64,000 nt of DNA from Neocallimastix lanati (nom. inval.) (GCA_016946835.1 JACVTC010000070.1:464001-528000); one strand, 5' to 3'; numbered from the stretch's first letter, positions 22,786 to 39,222 are shown. Notes: a model not told the origin generated them from the letters alone. Translations and numbers: made by a program.

Positions 22786-24830
22786 TTATTGTATCTTGTT
22801 ATTGTAATCTATTTTAGTATTTTCTTTTACAGCTACACAACGTCCCATTTGAACATCTTTTTTTTTAAAGTGTATATAATTATTTAACCAAGTGAAATTG
22901 TTATGTTTTCCAGCACCTGTATCATATAACCATTCACTAGTCTTATCATCTTTGTCATAATATTTGATATTGTTTATATAATTCCTCTTTTTTTCTTTAA
23001 TAATTATTATTTTTTCTGGAATAATGAATCTATCATTCACATATTCAATACAGAAAATTTAGTTCTGTCATTAATGTTCATTTCTTCTTGTTTTTCTGTC
23101 AAAGCCCTTCCGTTTACAAAATTAAAATTATAGTCATAATTGCTGATACTGCCTGGATCAGAAATTTTACTTACTAAAAGTATAAACTTCTAAAAACTTC
23201 TTTGGATAATCTTTTAACATTGTCTTGAAGTTTTTTTTGCCTCCCTTTAGGATTCATTTTTTTCTTCATATTATAGCTGCAATCTTTGGTAGTGTATTCT
23301 CTGACTTCACAAATGTGAAAATATTGTTTATTATTCTTGCCTTTATTATTATTATATTGACTACCATTTAGCTTTTCTCTGTTCATAAAGTTAGAACTAT
23401 TGTTAATATGGCTTTTGTATTGATTTTTTCTGGAGTTAAATATATCTCAACGTGATATTTCCATTATTTGTCGAGTTATCATTATTTTTCTTAAAGTATT
23501 TTTGTCAATTTCTTAAGGGTTAAATTAAATTAAAATAAATTATCTTAAATAAATTAGTCCAAACCCTTTTGTTTCTAATTATTTAATAACCAAATTAAAT
23601 TTCAACTGATCTATTAGTGAATTTCAATTATAAACCCACTAATATTTGTGACAATCATTGAAACATTTTTCATAAGTTCTAGCTTTCCTGTAACGAATCT
23701 TACAACTTGTGTGCCAAAAATCCATAGTACTTTTACTCTGGTTAAATTAATCCCATAATGGATTAATTAAAATTATAAAATTTAATAAAAAAATATTAAT
23801 AATTAATACTCAGAATAAAATTAAATTAGTGAATAAATAATAATTACATAAATAAATTATAAAATTAGTGAATAGTTTAATAAATTAATTTAAAAATTAT
23901 TTAGCAGAATTAAAATATTAATTTAACCAATGTAATGGGCTTTAAATTAATTAATCCCTGCATTGGCATGCTTAATTTTAATGTTAATTTTACTAATTTC
24001 TATTTTTAGTTAAATAATTATAAATAGTTGGATGTTTAAAAAGAATTCATATACCTAGAAAATGACATCCCAGGTTCTTCACAGAAATAACAAGCTTTAA
24101 TTGTCAAGTTTCTCATTTTCCTGGTTAATTCCTTCATGTCATTATTTTCCTTATGTTTATTCATTTTTTATTCTATATTACTTTTTATAGGACGATGAAA
24201 ATTATTAAGAAGTATTTTCAAGAAGACAAAGGGGTAGATGAATGTCTTCTTTGAATACTACCCTTATAATTTAACCTATCTGCTTTCTCAGCAATTTTAA
24301 AAGTTTTCAACAGAGGAATGTCATCAAATAAAGCTAATCGTTTCTTGGTTTCAACATTATTTTCAATGGAATCTGTATAGTTTAAAACACTTTTTTGATT
24401 TCCTTTTATTTAATTTTAAATAAGGTTATATATCTAATTAAAATCTTTTATTATTTCGTTCTTCTTAATTCTAAGACCATGTAGCTATTAACCCTTTTCA
24501 TTTATCGTTACTTAAATAAAAAAAATTTAATATATTATAAAAAAAATTAATATAGCAATTAAAATACTAAAAACACTTTAAAGAAAAAAAAATTTTTTTT
24601 TGTTACACTTTACAATTATTAAGTTTATATACTTACAACTATAAAAGAACAAAAACTTAATACAAGGAAAATTAACAAAACCCAATACAATATTAAAACC
24701 ACTATATATTACAACTGTCAACCACGCAAAGGTACCATAGTATTTCGGTATACTAAGTGCATTTTCCTGAATCAAGTAACTTCCAAGTAGATTCTAAGTC
24801 AATAAATCCCCGATATCTCCACCAATTATT
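22786..24830 (-). pseudogene. Degenerate Ty1/copia-like gag-protease relic
   Basis: Read on the minus strand, 24825-24810 is a primer-site-like TGGTGGAGATATCGG. Gag-like fragments follow (KKRLALFDDIPLLKTFKIAE near 24360-24290). Next is a partial zinc knuckle (IKACYFCEEPG near 24095), and later a second cysteine-rich piece (HICEVREYTTKDC near 23300). The block ends with a copia-type protease, SEWLYDTGAGKHNNFTWLNN (about 22945-22880), whose DTGA is the expected catalytic motif. Many stops and frameshifts are present. About 23510-24060 is unrelated A/T-rich DNA, possibly an inserted element. No integrase or RT follows; the relic ends near 22786. Confidence 0.7.
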
Positions 24831-25169
24831 GTAGTTCGGATTTAATAAACACTTTAAATTAAAATATTTTATTTTTATTTATTATCTTTTTTAATTTTTT
24901 TTTTTTTTTTTAATTACACATTTTATATTAAGATTTTTATAATATTTATTTTTTGTTAAATTTTAACTATAATTAATTGTTTAAAATTAAATGATATAGA
25001 ATTATTAAATTTGAATTATTAAATTAATTTTATATCAACAATTCATTTTTGTTTTAATTTTTATAAATATAATAATATAATATTTAAATATAATTTAATT
25101 AGAATTAATTATAAAATAAAAATATAGAAAATAAAGGTTATTCATTCTTTATCATACCAAAAAAAAGAT

Positions 25170-25750
25170 CCTTCGATAGTCCAGTTGGTAAAACGGCTGA
25201 CTGTAGAATTATATAATAATCAACATATCAATGGTTCGACTCTGGTTTGAAAGATTTAATATTTAGTCGAACCAGGTTTTCTTTTACAAGATGTTTATAC
25301 GGAATATGTTGGTTAGGATTACTGGTAAGTATGTTATATATATAATTTTAATAATATAGATACTCGACTAATTGAGAGGATCGCGCTAGTACTGTATATT
25401 TAAGAGGGAATTACTTGAAATAAGGTACATGATTTCATATACCCATGTAGCTATATTCTAATAAATTGCAATCTTTCTGACATTTATGCAATTTTCTAGG
25501 GAGCTGGTACGAATATTTATGGGTTAAGTTATACTGGTCTCACTTTATAAGGAAATTACGAACTGGAGTAGCACTTGGAGAAGTAGTACTAGAAAAATAT
25601 TCACCAATAATATGCATGTAAGAACGCCAATGCTGAAACACTCTGTAAGGTCGTTTAGTAGGGACAATTCTGCCCTTGTAAAAAGGAAGTGTGTAGCTAC
25701 TTCAATATTCCCACAGCTCCTGTCTGAAACCAAAGCAATATACACCGGAA

Positions 25751-25790
<40 letters not shown>
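25170..25790 (+). mobile_element. tRNA-Tyr-derived SINE with 38-bp poly-A tail
   Basis: The head (25170 to about 25253) resembles a tRNA-Tyr gene. It has a D-arm with AGTTGG, anticodon loop CTGTAGA (GTA), a 12-nt intron-like ATTATATAATAA, anticodon 3' strand TCAAC and T-loop GGTTCGACT. The acceptor, anticodon and T stems each have about one mismatch. A ~500-bp body of unusually mixed composition follows and ends in 38 As (25753-25790). Both sides have an A-run followed by GAT, a possible target duplication obscured by the poly-A. A truncated second copy lies at 15280-15360. No protein is encoded. Confidence 0.75.
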
Positions 25791-25792
<2 letters not shown>

Positions 25793-27040
25793 TAATGAAA
25801 ATAATTATATCAATAATTCTTCTAAAAATGAACTTGTTCTTATTAATAACTGTAATGAATCCGTCAATAAAAAAAACAGATTATAACAATAAAAAAAAAC
25901 ACTACAATTTAAACAAATAAAATTAAAGTAATTTCTTTTATTAATAAATTCTTTTATTAATTATAAACTTCTTTTATGTTATTAACTGTAAAATAGTTAA
26001 TAACTAATACATCGATTAAATTAAGAAAAATTACATGTATTTATATTTTTTCTTAATACAATATTAATATATGATGTTATTTAATAATATATATAAAACT
26101 ATTTATTTATAAACAAAAGATTTTTTAATTAATAATTTTTTATTATTTATTAATTTACTAAAACTAAAATTAATTTTTTAAACTCTTTATTTTATTTATT
26201 ATTTTAATACTTATAATAATTTTAATTATATATTTAATATTGAAAAACTATTTTTATAAATATTAACTATTTAAGATTATTCCTAAATTAATATTTAACT
26301 ATTTAAAACTAAACTAAATTAACTAAACTAATTAAAAAATATTTTCAATTAAAAAAATAATTAAATTTTATTTCAATAAATTTTATATTAAAAAAATAAT
26401 TCATATACATTAAATAAATTAATTGTACGAAAAATTAAGCTATTTAATGTATTAAAGATTTATTAAATCTTTACAATAACAATGATAATCATTCTGATCT
26501 TAATATTAATACTTCTACTATTAATAGTTCTCATTGTAATCATAATGTAAATAAAAAATATATTAATGGAAGTTCCAGTTTGGAGGAGATTAAATCTTTT
26601 GAAAATATTACAGAAAATTTTAATAATTTTTCTCATAATTCTAACAATACTTCGTCTCCTAACCACATATCTTTCCTGGAATATTTTTCTACTTCACATG
26701 AAAACAACCACAAAATTATTAATCCAGCAATTAATGATGAAAACTCTGATATGTCTGATTCTAATAATAATAATTATAATTTTCATTAATAATAAAAATA
26801 ATTAATATTACTACTAACTCATTAAGAAAAAGACCGGGTAGTTTTTCGATTCCTAATTTTTCTTACACTTACATAATTCTCAATTTTAAAATAATCATTA
26901 TTGTACTAATAAAATGATTGCTTCTGTTTTTATAGATACTTCAAACAACTACCCCGAAGATATTAATTGTCCTAACAAATCTAATTGGATTAATGCTATT
27001 AACGAAGAACTTAATAACTGTAAAGATTTAATAAAATCTT
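25791..27040 (+). pseudogene. Ty1/copia-like pol relic (integrase-RT linker and start of RT), interrupted
   Basis: Two coding pieces are visible. The first is 25791-25876 (NNYINNSSKNELVLINNCNE). The second is 26465-27040, with a serine/asparagine-rich linker (SSSLEEIKSFENITENF, then PNHISFLEYFSTSHENN). It ends with PNKSNWINAINEELNNCKDL, the typical start of copia reverse transcriptase (P..W..AI.EEL). A repeat (25877-26460) interrupts them. RT catalytic motifs are absent. Small open frames on both strands here are by-products. Confidence 0.65.
25877..26460 (+). repeat. Dispersed A/T repeat inserted in the copia relic
   Basis: It starts with AAACAGATTATAACAATAAA and contains TAATACATCGATT and ACATGTATTTATATTTTTTC. 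The first ~200 bp recur inverted at about 31785-31985 and directly at about 40204-40400. Its last ~200 bp (26260-26460) recur inverted at 27035-27385, on the other side of the copia fragment. Confidence 0.6.
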
Positions 27041-27553
27041 TAATAATTAATTATATAATAATTAATTAATGTAATAAAATTACATAAATTTATGGTTCAC
27101 TTATATGAAAATTTATTATGAATTTATGTAAACTTTTCAAAATGAAAAATTATAATTTAAATGATTTTGGACATTAAATTTAGTTTAAATAATTTATTTA
27201 AGTAAGTTTATTTAATTTAGTTACTTTATTTAATCTAGTTAATTTAGTTTAGTTAGTTTAAAATACTTTAAAATTAATTTCGGAGTAGTTTTAAATGGTT
27301 AAAATTAGTTTAAATAGTTTATAAAAATAGTTTTGAATTGTAAATATATAAATATTAGTATTGATAATATTTATATAATAAATAGATAATAAATGAGTCC
27401 TTATTGAATCTAATTATTATTGTAAATAAGTTGAAAGTTTATTAAATTGATTATTGTTTAGTTGTAGTTAATTATTATTTAATAAAATTATTAATAAATA
27501 TTTTGTTTATAAATAAATAGTAATATATGTAAATTAGATAGGAATAATATATT
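27041..27553. repeat. Inverted partner of 26260-26460, then A/T-rich DNA
   Basis: 27030-27385 is a diverged inverted copy of 26260-26460. Both start next to GTAAAGATTTAATAAA and share TTTAGTTAATTTAGTTTAG and TTTATAAAAATAGTTTT. The copia fragment is thus bracketed by an inverted repeat. No gene is seen. Confidence 0.55.
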
Positions 27554-27571
27554 TGTAACGAATCCTAAAGT

Positions 27572-29102
27572 GATTTATACCTAATATTCTTAATCTACAA
27601 CAATTAAATTTTGTAGAAGTGAATAAAAGGATAAATACTGAATAAAATTGATTTAAGAAATTTAAAAAAATAAATATGTTTTATTATTAAACACAAAAAT
27701 GTTTTATTAAAAAAAATTTATTTTTATTTTAATATTAATCTTTATTTATTTAATAATTAATTTTGTTTAAATTAATAAAATAATTGTTAAAAACTAATAA
27801 AATAATAAAATGAAAATTTTATTATTTATACTAATTTATTTTAAATTTTAATAATAAAATTGATTATTAATAACTAATAAAATATATAATAATTTATCAA
27901 AATAATTAATAATCATAAAAAATTGATTATTAAAAACTAATAAAATATCTATAATAATTTATTAAATAATTAATAATCATACTTTTTGATTATTAAAACT
28001 AATAAAATATTTATAATAATTTATTAACTAATTAATAATCATAAAAAAATTGATTATTAAAACTAATAAAATATTTATAATAATTTATTAACTAATTAAT
28101 AATAAAGAATAATTTATAAGAAATATTTACATGTTTTTATATTTTTCTTTGATTTTAAACTATTTACATTAAAAATAATAAAATTAATAAAAGAGAAATA
28201 AAGAATAATTTATTATTAAATTAAACAATATTTACAATTAAAATGTTGATAAAGATGAGTTTTAAAATGTTATTTTAATTACAATTTATTTATAAAAGTT
28301 GAGTTATAAAATAAATAAAATAATCATTATTTTAAATAAAAGTAACTTAAAAAATTATTTAACTATCTAATTTTAATTTTGCGATGTTTATAAGTTTGTT
28401 TATTTGTTATTTATAATTTATTAAATTTGTTTATTATTTTGTTTATTTGTAGTCTTAGAAAAATATTATTTATTAATTTATTTTAGTTTTTAATTAAAAT
28501 TATTAATGATTAATTAAATTATTATTATTTTATTTTAATTATTTTTATTTAATTAATTTTTCTTAAATATGGATTTAATTTTTTGTTTAGAATGGATTAA
28601 TTTTTGGGTTAAGTTAGACAGAATTTGTTTTTTTATTATTTATTTTAATTTAATAATTTTGTTATTTATCAAAAGTGTAAGAAATCATAATTATTCAATA
28701 ATGAATAATTAATATTTCTTATAATTAATGAAAAATCATTAATAATTTATAATTATTTATAAAATAATAATTATTTTTAAATAATTATTTATTTAAATAA
28801 TAATTAATATATTCATTGATTTTAACTTATAAATTTATTTAATAGTTATATTTTCATATATTGATTTAAATTTATTTATATATTATAATTTTATACATTT
28901 ATATAAATAATATAAAATTTATTTACTTATTATTATTATTCATTTAAATAGAATTTTTACAAAAAATTATGTAAATTTGTATTTAATATTTTACCATAAA
29001 AATATTAGTTATTTTAATTAAAATGAATTATGTATTTTATAATGTATTATAAACTATAAATGTATCTAATCTATCATATTATTTAATCTTTATTTTTAAA
29101 TG

Positions 29103-29135
<33 letters not shown>

Positions 29136-31275
29136 TTTTTTTCATTAATTCCTATCCTATCAATATTTAATATTTTATAATTAATTAGAAAATCGGTAAT
29201 TAATGTTTTTCCTAACAAATAGGTTTTCTTTAATTATACGATGATCAATATGATTAGAATATTGATCGAAAAACTATTTAGGTTTTTCTTCTAATCTTTT
29301 CCTAAATAGATTTTTTGTTAAGATTAGAAAATAAATTTATTTAACCGATTAATTTTTTAAAAAATATAAATAGGACTCTTGAATTCTCTTTGAGAAATCA
29401 AGAGTTATTATTTTAAGAAAATATAATAAATAATAACAAATAAAATAAATTTTTTATTTATATATCAAAAAAACTGTTATTAATCATAAAAGGTTTTTTT
29501 TAAAAAGAATATTTTCAACTACTATTCTGCCGTTGCTTGGTTATTGTTTGTTATATTTACTTATAATAAACTCTGTATAATTAAGTATAATTTTTATTTT
29601 TTAATTTTATTTTCTCAATTTTAATATTATGTAAAAATAATATTAAAATTGTAGATAATAGTTATATTAATTAATTTTAGTTTTAGTATAGCTATTACAA
29701 AAAGTTGATACGATATTTTTATTAAACATCAATATCAATATTTATTTTATTTTATTTGGACGATAACAGTAGGGAATAATTGACAAAATAATATATTTTA
29801 ATATTATATAGAATAATACACACAATAATAATATTCACACTTTAATATTTAGTTTATTTATTTTATTTATTTATTATCATTCATCAATAAAAATACATTA
29901 TTTATTATTCATCAATATAAAATAATTATTAACTAGTTAAAATATAATTAAATCATTCAATAAAATATAATTAATTACTAAAATCTCTCATATTATTAAT
30001 GTAAACTAAATATAAAACTACACTAAACTATACTAATAAACATGTTTTTAGGTTAAATTATTAATAAACTAAATTAATATTAATAAAAGAACCATTCCTT
30101 AAACTATTATTATTTACTAACTATATATATTATTACTAAATTATTATTAACCAATAAGATTTCATCAAATAATTTCTAACCTAAATTTCACTAAATTATG
30201 GTATTTATGGTGGTACCGTATCAAAGTTTGATAAATAACAAAATTATTAAATTAAAATAAATAATAAAAAAACAAATTCTTGATAAAGTTTTCTAACTTA
30301 ACCCAAAAATTAGTCCATTCTAAAAAAAAATTAAATCCATATTTAAGAAAAATTAATTAAATAAAGATAATTAAAATAAAATAATAATAAATTAATTAAT
30401 CATTAATAATTTTAATTAAAAACTAAAATAAATTAATAAATAATATTTTTCTAAAACAACAAATAAACAAAATAATAAACATATTTAATAAATTATAAAC
30501 AACAAATAAACAAACTTATAAACAACGCAAAATTAAAATTAAATAGTTAAATAATTTTTTAAGTTACTTTTATTTAAAATAATGATTATTTTATTTATTT
30601 TATAACTCAACTTTTATAAACAAATTGTAATTAAAATAACATTTTAAAACTCATCTTTATCAACATTTTAATTGTAAATATTGTTTAATTTAATAATAAA
30701 TTATTCTTTATTTCTCTTTTATTAATTTTATTATTTTTAATGTAAATAGTTTAAAATCAAAGAAAAATATAAAAACATGTAAATATTTCTTATAAATTAT
30801 TCTTTATTATTAATTATTTAATAAATTATTATAAATATTTTATTAGTTTTAATAATCAAAAGTATGATTATTAATTATTTAATAAATTATTATAGATATT
30901 TTATTAGTTTTAATAATCAATTTTTTTTATGATTATTAATTAGTTAATAAATTATTATAAATATTTTATTAGTTATTAATAATCAATTTTATTATTAAAA
31001 TTTAAAATAAATTAGTATAAATAATAAATATTTCATTTTATTATTTTATTAGTTTTTAACAATTATTTTATTAATTTAAACAAAATTAATTATTAAATAA
31101 ATAAAGATTAATATTAAAATAAAAATAAATTTTTTTAATAAAACATTTTTGTGTTTAATAATAAAACATATTTATTTTTTTTAAATTCCTTAAATCAATT
31201 TTTATTCAGTATTTATCCTTTTATTCACTTCTGCAAAATTTAATTTTTGTAGATTAAGAATATTAGGTATAAATC
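27572..31275. mobile_element. 3.7-kb foldback element with about 1.05-1.1-kb inverted arms
   Basis: The left arm (27572 to about 28670) is the near-complete inverse of the right arm (about 30222-31275). The outer ends are GATTTATACCTAATATTCTT and AAGAATATTAGGTATAAATC. A 4-bp direct repeat, AAGT (27568-27571 and 31276-31279), flanks it. The ~1.55-kb centre has no open reading frame; it contains a 29-30-bp A-run and a TATA-like segment near 29367 (AATATAAATAGGACTCTTGA). No transposase is encoded, so it would be non-autonomous. Confidence 0.85.
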
Positions 31276-31291
31276 AAGTTAGCAAAATTGT

Positions 31292-31355
31292 TGTTGTAGT
31301 CTGGTGGTAATACACCATGACAATGAAGCCGAACTTCTTAGGTTCGACTCACACC
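31292..31355 (+). promoter_or_regulatory. tRNA-like module in U3 of the solo LTR
   Basis: TAGTCTGGTGGTAATACACC resembles a tRNA D-arm/A box, and AGGTTCGACTC matches the B-box consensus GGTTCGANTC. It lies about 30 bp (after removing the foldback insertion) from the LTR start, in the sense orientation. It aligns with the module in the chromodomain-element LTRs, including the following CACACC. Confidence 0.6.
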
Positions 31356-31784
31356 CTTTCCCAATCTAAATTATTTTTAGTTAATTAATTAAATTATTGT
31401 AGAAAGTTCTAGAGTTTCTTTGGTTAATATTATATAACTAAATGAAACTAGAAAGTTCTATTTTAATAATTATTTTATCATTTTTCTATAAGATTCATTT
31501 TCTAGAAAGAAAACTTAATTTTTCGAACTTTCGTTAATCTTAACTTTTTCCGAAACTGTTTTTCCGAAAAAGTATAAATAAGCGTGAATTTCTCAATAAA
31601 AAATAATTTTTCTTTGTGCCTTTATTAACTAGTTAAAAGTAATTCGAAATATTACAATAACTAATTAATAATAAAAAATAATAATAAATTTTATATTTCA
31701 ATAAAAAATATTAATAAAACAAATTTTTTAAGAAAATGAATTACTTATTAGTGTAGACCTATTGGGTGTAAACCGTTACAATAT

Positions 31785-32289
31785 TATAATGTAATCATGA
31801 AAAAATATAAATACATGTAAATCTCATTATTTAAATCGATGTATTAGTTATTGAATATTATATAGTTAATAACATAATAGAATATAATAAGCGTGTGTAA
31901 CAAAAAGATATTTATTAAAAAAGTAAACCTTTTATTTAATTTTTTTCTTTTTTTTAATTGTTATAATCTGTTTTTTTTTTTAAGCGAAAACTTGACAATA
32001 ACTTTTACATTAACAAAATCATGACTTTTGTTAAACACATTCCAAAAAATAAAAAATCTTAAACCTTCAAAGTGGATTTTTGATACTTGTATATCTCAGT
32101 TGTGATATATATGCTATAATACATGTTATAATGATTGTATGTTGATATATATTAGAATACATATCATATATATGATAGATAATATCAGTGCATATTATAT
32201 ATGTCATACATTTGACATTATAATATGTCGTATTTATGTATAATATGTAATACAATTATTTTTCTTCTAAATCTAAAAGCAATATTAGT
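31785..32289. other. A/T-rich DNA with an inverted copy of the 25877 repeat
   Basis: 31785-31985 is the reverse complement of about 25877-26090, ending ATTGTTATAATCTGTTTTTT. 32060-32250 is ATAT-rich. No gene is supported. Confidence 0.55.
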
Positions 32290-32764
32290 TAGAACAAAGA
32301 GAATTATATTAAAAGTTTTAATGAATCACTACATGAAAATAATAATATTGTTGACAAATTATCCCGTGAAAATCGTTCAAATAACAAAAAATAGAGATAA
32401 TTTCAAAGATTCAATTATTAATAATTTATAAGGAACTATAATTAATAAGAAAGTGGACTTTAAATAAATAAAATTAAAAATTAATGAGCAGGAAGGTAAC
32501 ACAAAAAGAAAACGTCATACAAATTTATCAAAATTAACTAATATGGAACTTTATGAAATTATTAAAGATTTAGCCAATACTAAATGTAACATTAAATTTT
32601 GGTCAAATCCTCGATATATTTCCTAAGCAAAGGTTAGAATTAATCAAAAATATAAAATTAAAAAAAAAATAAAATTTGCTAGCTCTCTTGATGCCATGGA
32701 ACCTTTTATAATTAACGAAGAAAAAAATGAAAAGGATAATTCCAGGAATACAAAATTTCATAGT
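32290..32764 (+). pseudogene. Gypsy relic, left part (gag-protease linker)
   Basis: The segment aligns with about 12080-12640 of the gag-PR-GPY/F element. Shared blocks include AGAAAGTGGACTTT, GGAAGGTAACACAAAA, GAAATTATTAAAGATTTAGC and GATGCCATG. It has several stop codons and frameshifts. It ends exactly at the ATAGT target duplication of the chromodomain element, and the sequence resumes at 39223. Confidence 0.85.
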
Positions 32765-33376
32765 TGTAACGAATATTGGAATATCCGTGTTTTAAAGAGT
32801 GTAACACAATAGGTAAGCACTTTTTGATTAATAAGTAATTTGGTTTTTTTAAAATATAGTTTTATTAATTAAGAAATTTAAAAATATTAATTATAAAGAT
32901 TAATTATTGTAATATTTCGAATTACTTATTAATTAATTCAATAATTAATAAAAACACAATTTTTAGAATATTTTTTTTTTTTTTTTGGCTGCGAAATTCA
33001 CTCCTATTTATAGTTTTTCAAAATTTAAATCCATAAAAATTTAAAACCATAAAATCATTAAAAAGTTTCATAAAAATTGATTATTTTCGGTTAAAAAGAA
33101 TCTAAAAGAAATAATGATAAAAGATAAATTAAAATAGAATTTCTATCTGATTTGTTTCTATTAATTTCTAAGAATTTCTTTTGTTAATTTTTTCAGAAAT
33201 TTATACAGAAACAAATACAGAAACAAATACAGAAATGAAGTATAAAAATTCTTTAAAATTTAAATGATATAAAATTTTAGTAAAGGTGTGAGTCGAACCC
33301 TAGTGATTCAGGCTGAGGTCATAGTGACTAACCACTATGCCAGCATTCTAATTTCTAATTTTTTAAGATTCGTTAC
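32765..33376 (-). repeat. 3' LTR of the chromodomain element
   Basis: It is the 3' LTR because the coding frame is on the minus strand. It contains a minus-strand TATA-like TATAAATAGG (33003-33012) and a tRNA-like module (33285-33344). The polypurine tract lies just upstream on the minus strand (33377-33392, TCCTAGAGGAGGACCA). Confidence 0.95.
33285..33344 (-). promoter_or_regulatory. tRNA-like module in U3 (3' LTR copy)
   Basis: On the minus strand GCTGGCATAGTGGTTAGTCA resembles a tRNA 5' half/A box, and GGGTTCGACTC resembles a B box, followed by ACACC. The module lies in U3, in the sense direction, upstream of the TATA-like site. The same module is at 39130-39189 in the 5' LTR. Confidence 0.6.
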
Positions 33377-33392
33377 ATGGTCCTCCTCTAGG
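33377..33392 (-). promoter_or_regulatory. Polypurine tract of the chromodomain element
   Basis: The minus strand reads TCCTAGAGGAGGACCA directly before the TGTAACG start of the 3' LTR. This is where plus-strand DNA synthesis would be primed. Confidence 0.7.
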
Positions 33393-33597
33393 ATTCGGAT
33401 GCCAGACGAATCTTTTACTTTAAATCTAAACTATTTCTAATTCTAACTTTTATAATAATAAACTATAACTAAAATACTTATAGGAGTGATAATTTAATTA
33501 ATACATTGGATAATAAAAATTACATGAATTTTAAGTTTTAAAAATAAAGTATAAAAATAAAACTATCTAGAATAAATGTTTTTGAATAATATAAAAT

Positions 33598-33634
<37 letters not shown>

Positions 33635-33702
33635 ATCATAAGTTAGAATGATTAATAGTACTTTGATGAAATAAAATTTATTTTTGATTAAATGATTTAT
33701 AT

Positions 33703-38610
<4,908 letters not shown>

Positions 38611-39222
38611 TGTAACGAATATTGGAATATCCGTGTTTTAAAGAGTGTAACACAATAGGTAAGCACTTTTTGATTAATAAGTAATTTGGTTTTTTTAAAA
38701 TATAGTTTTATTAATTAAGAAATTTAAAAATATTAATTATAAAGATTAATTATTGTAATATTTCGAATTACTTATTAATTAATTCAATAATTAATAAAAA
38801 CACAATTTTTAGAATATTTTTTTTTTTTTTTGGCTGCGAAATTCACTCCTATTTATAGTTTTTCAAAATTTAAATCCATAAAAATTTAAAACCATAAAAT
38901 CATTAAAAAGTTTCATAAAAATTGATTATTTTCGGTTAAAAAGAATCTAAAAGAAATAATGATAAAAGATAAATTAAAATAGAATTTCTATCTGATTTGT
39001 TTCTATTAATTTCTAAGAATTTCTTTTGTTAATTTTTTCAGAAATTTATACAGAAACAAATACAGAAACAAATACAGAAATGAAGTATAAAAATTCTTTA
39101 AAATTTAAATGATATAAAATTTTAGTAAAGGTGTGAGTCGAACCCTAGTGGTTCAGGCTGAGGTCATAGTGACTAACCACTATGCCAGCATTCTAATTTC
39201 TGATTTTTTAAGATTCGTTACA
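38611..39222 (-). repeat. 5' LTR of the chromodomain element
   Basis: It is the same length as the other LTR, with single-base differences such as CCTAGTGGTTC against CCTAGTGATTC. It carries the TATA-like site on the minus strand (38848-38857) and the tRNA-like module (39130-39189). Confidence 0.95.

Larger units (their letters stand above)
27554..31780 (+). mobile_element. Solo LTR (Ty3/gypsy-type) split by a foldback element
   Basis: The LTR begins at 27554 (TGTAACGAATCCTAAAGT), is interrupted at 27572, resumes at 31280 and ends with ACCGTTACA at 31780. The flanks are a perfect 5-bp direct repeat, ATATT (27549-27553 and 31781-31785), which confirms both ends. Without the insertion it is about 520 bp. 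It contains a tRNA-like module (31292-31355), a TATA-like TATAAATA (31573-31580) and the block AAGTAATTCGAAATATTACA, shared with the LTR of the chromodomain element. No internal region or second LTR is present. Confidence 0.85.

Noticed and set aside
25170-25253. Functional tRNA-Tyr gene with intron
   Set aside because: The acceptor, anticodon and T stems each carry a mismatch, and the unit continues into a poly-A-tailed body. A SINE head is more likely.
26463-26805. Short frames of 67-79 codons on both strands
   Set aside because: They fall in the copia linker relic. Only the serine/asparagine-rich plus-strand reading is consistent with the RT start downstream.
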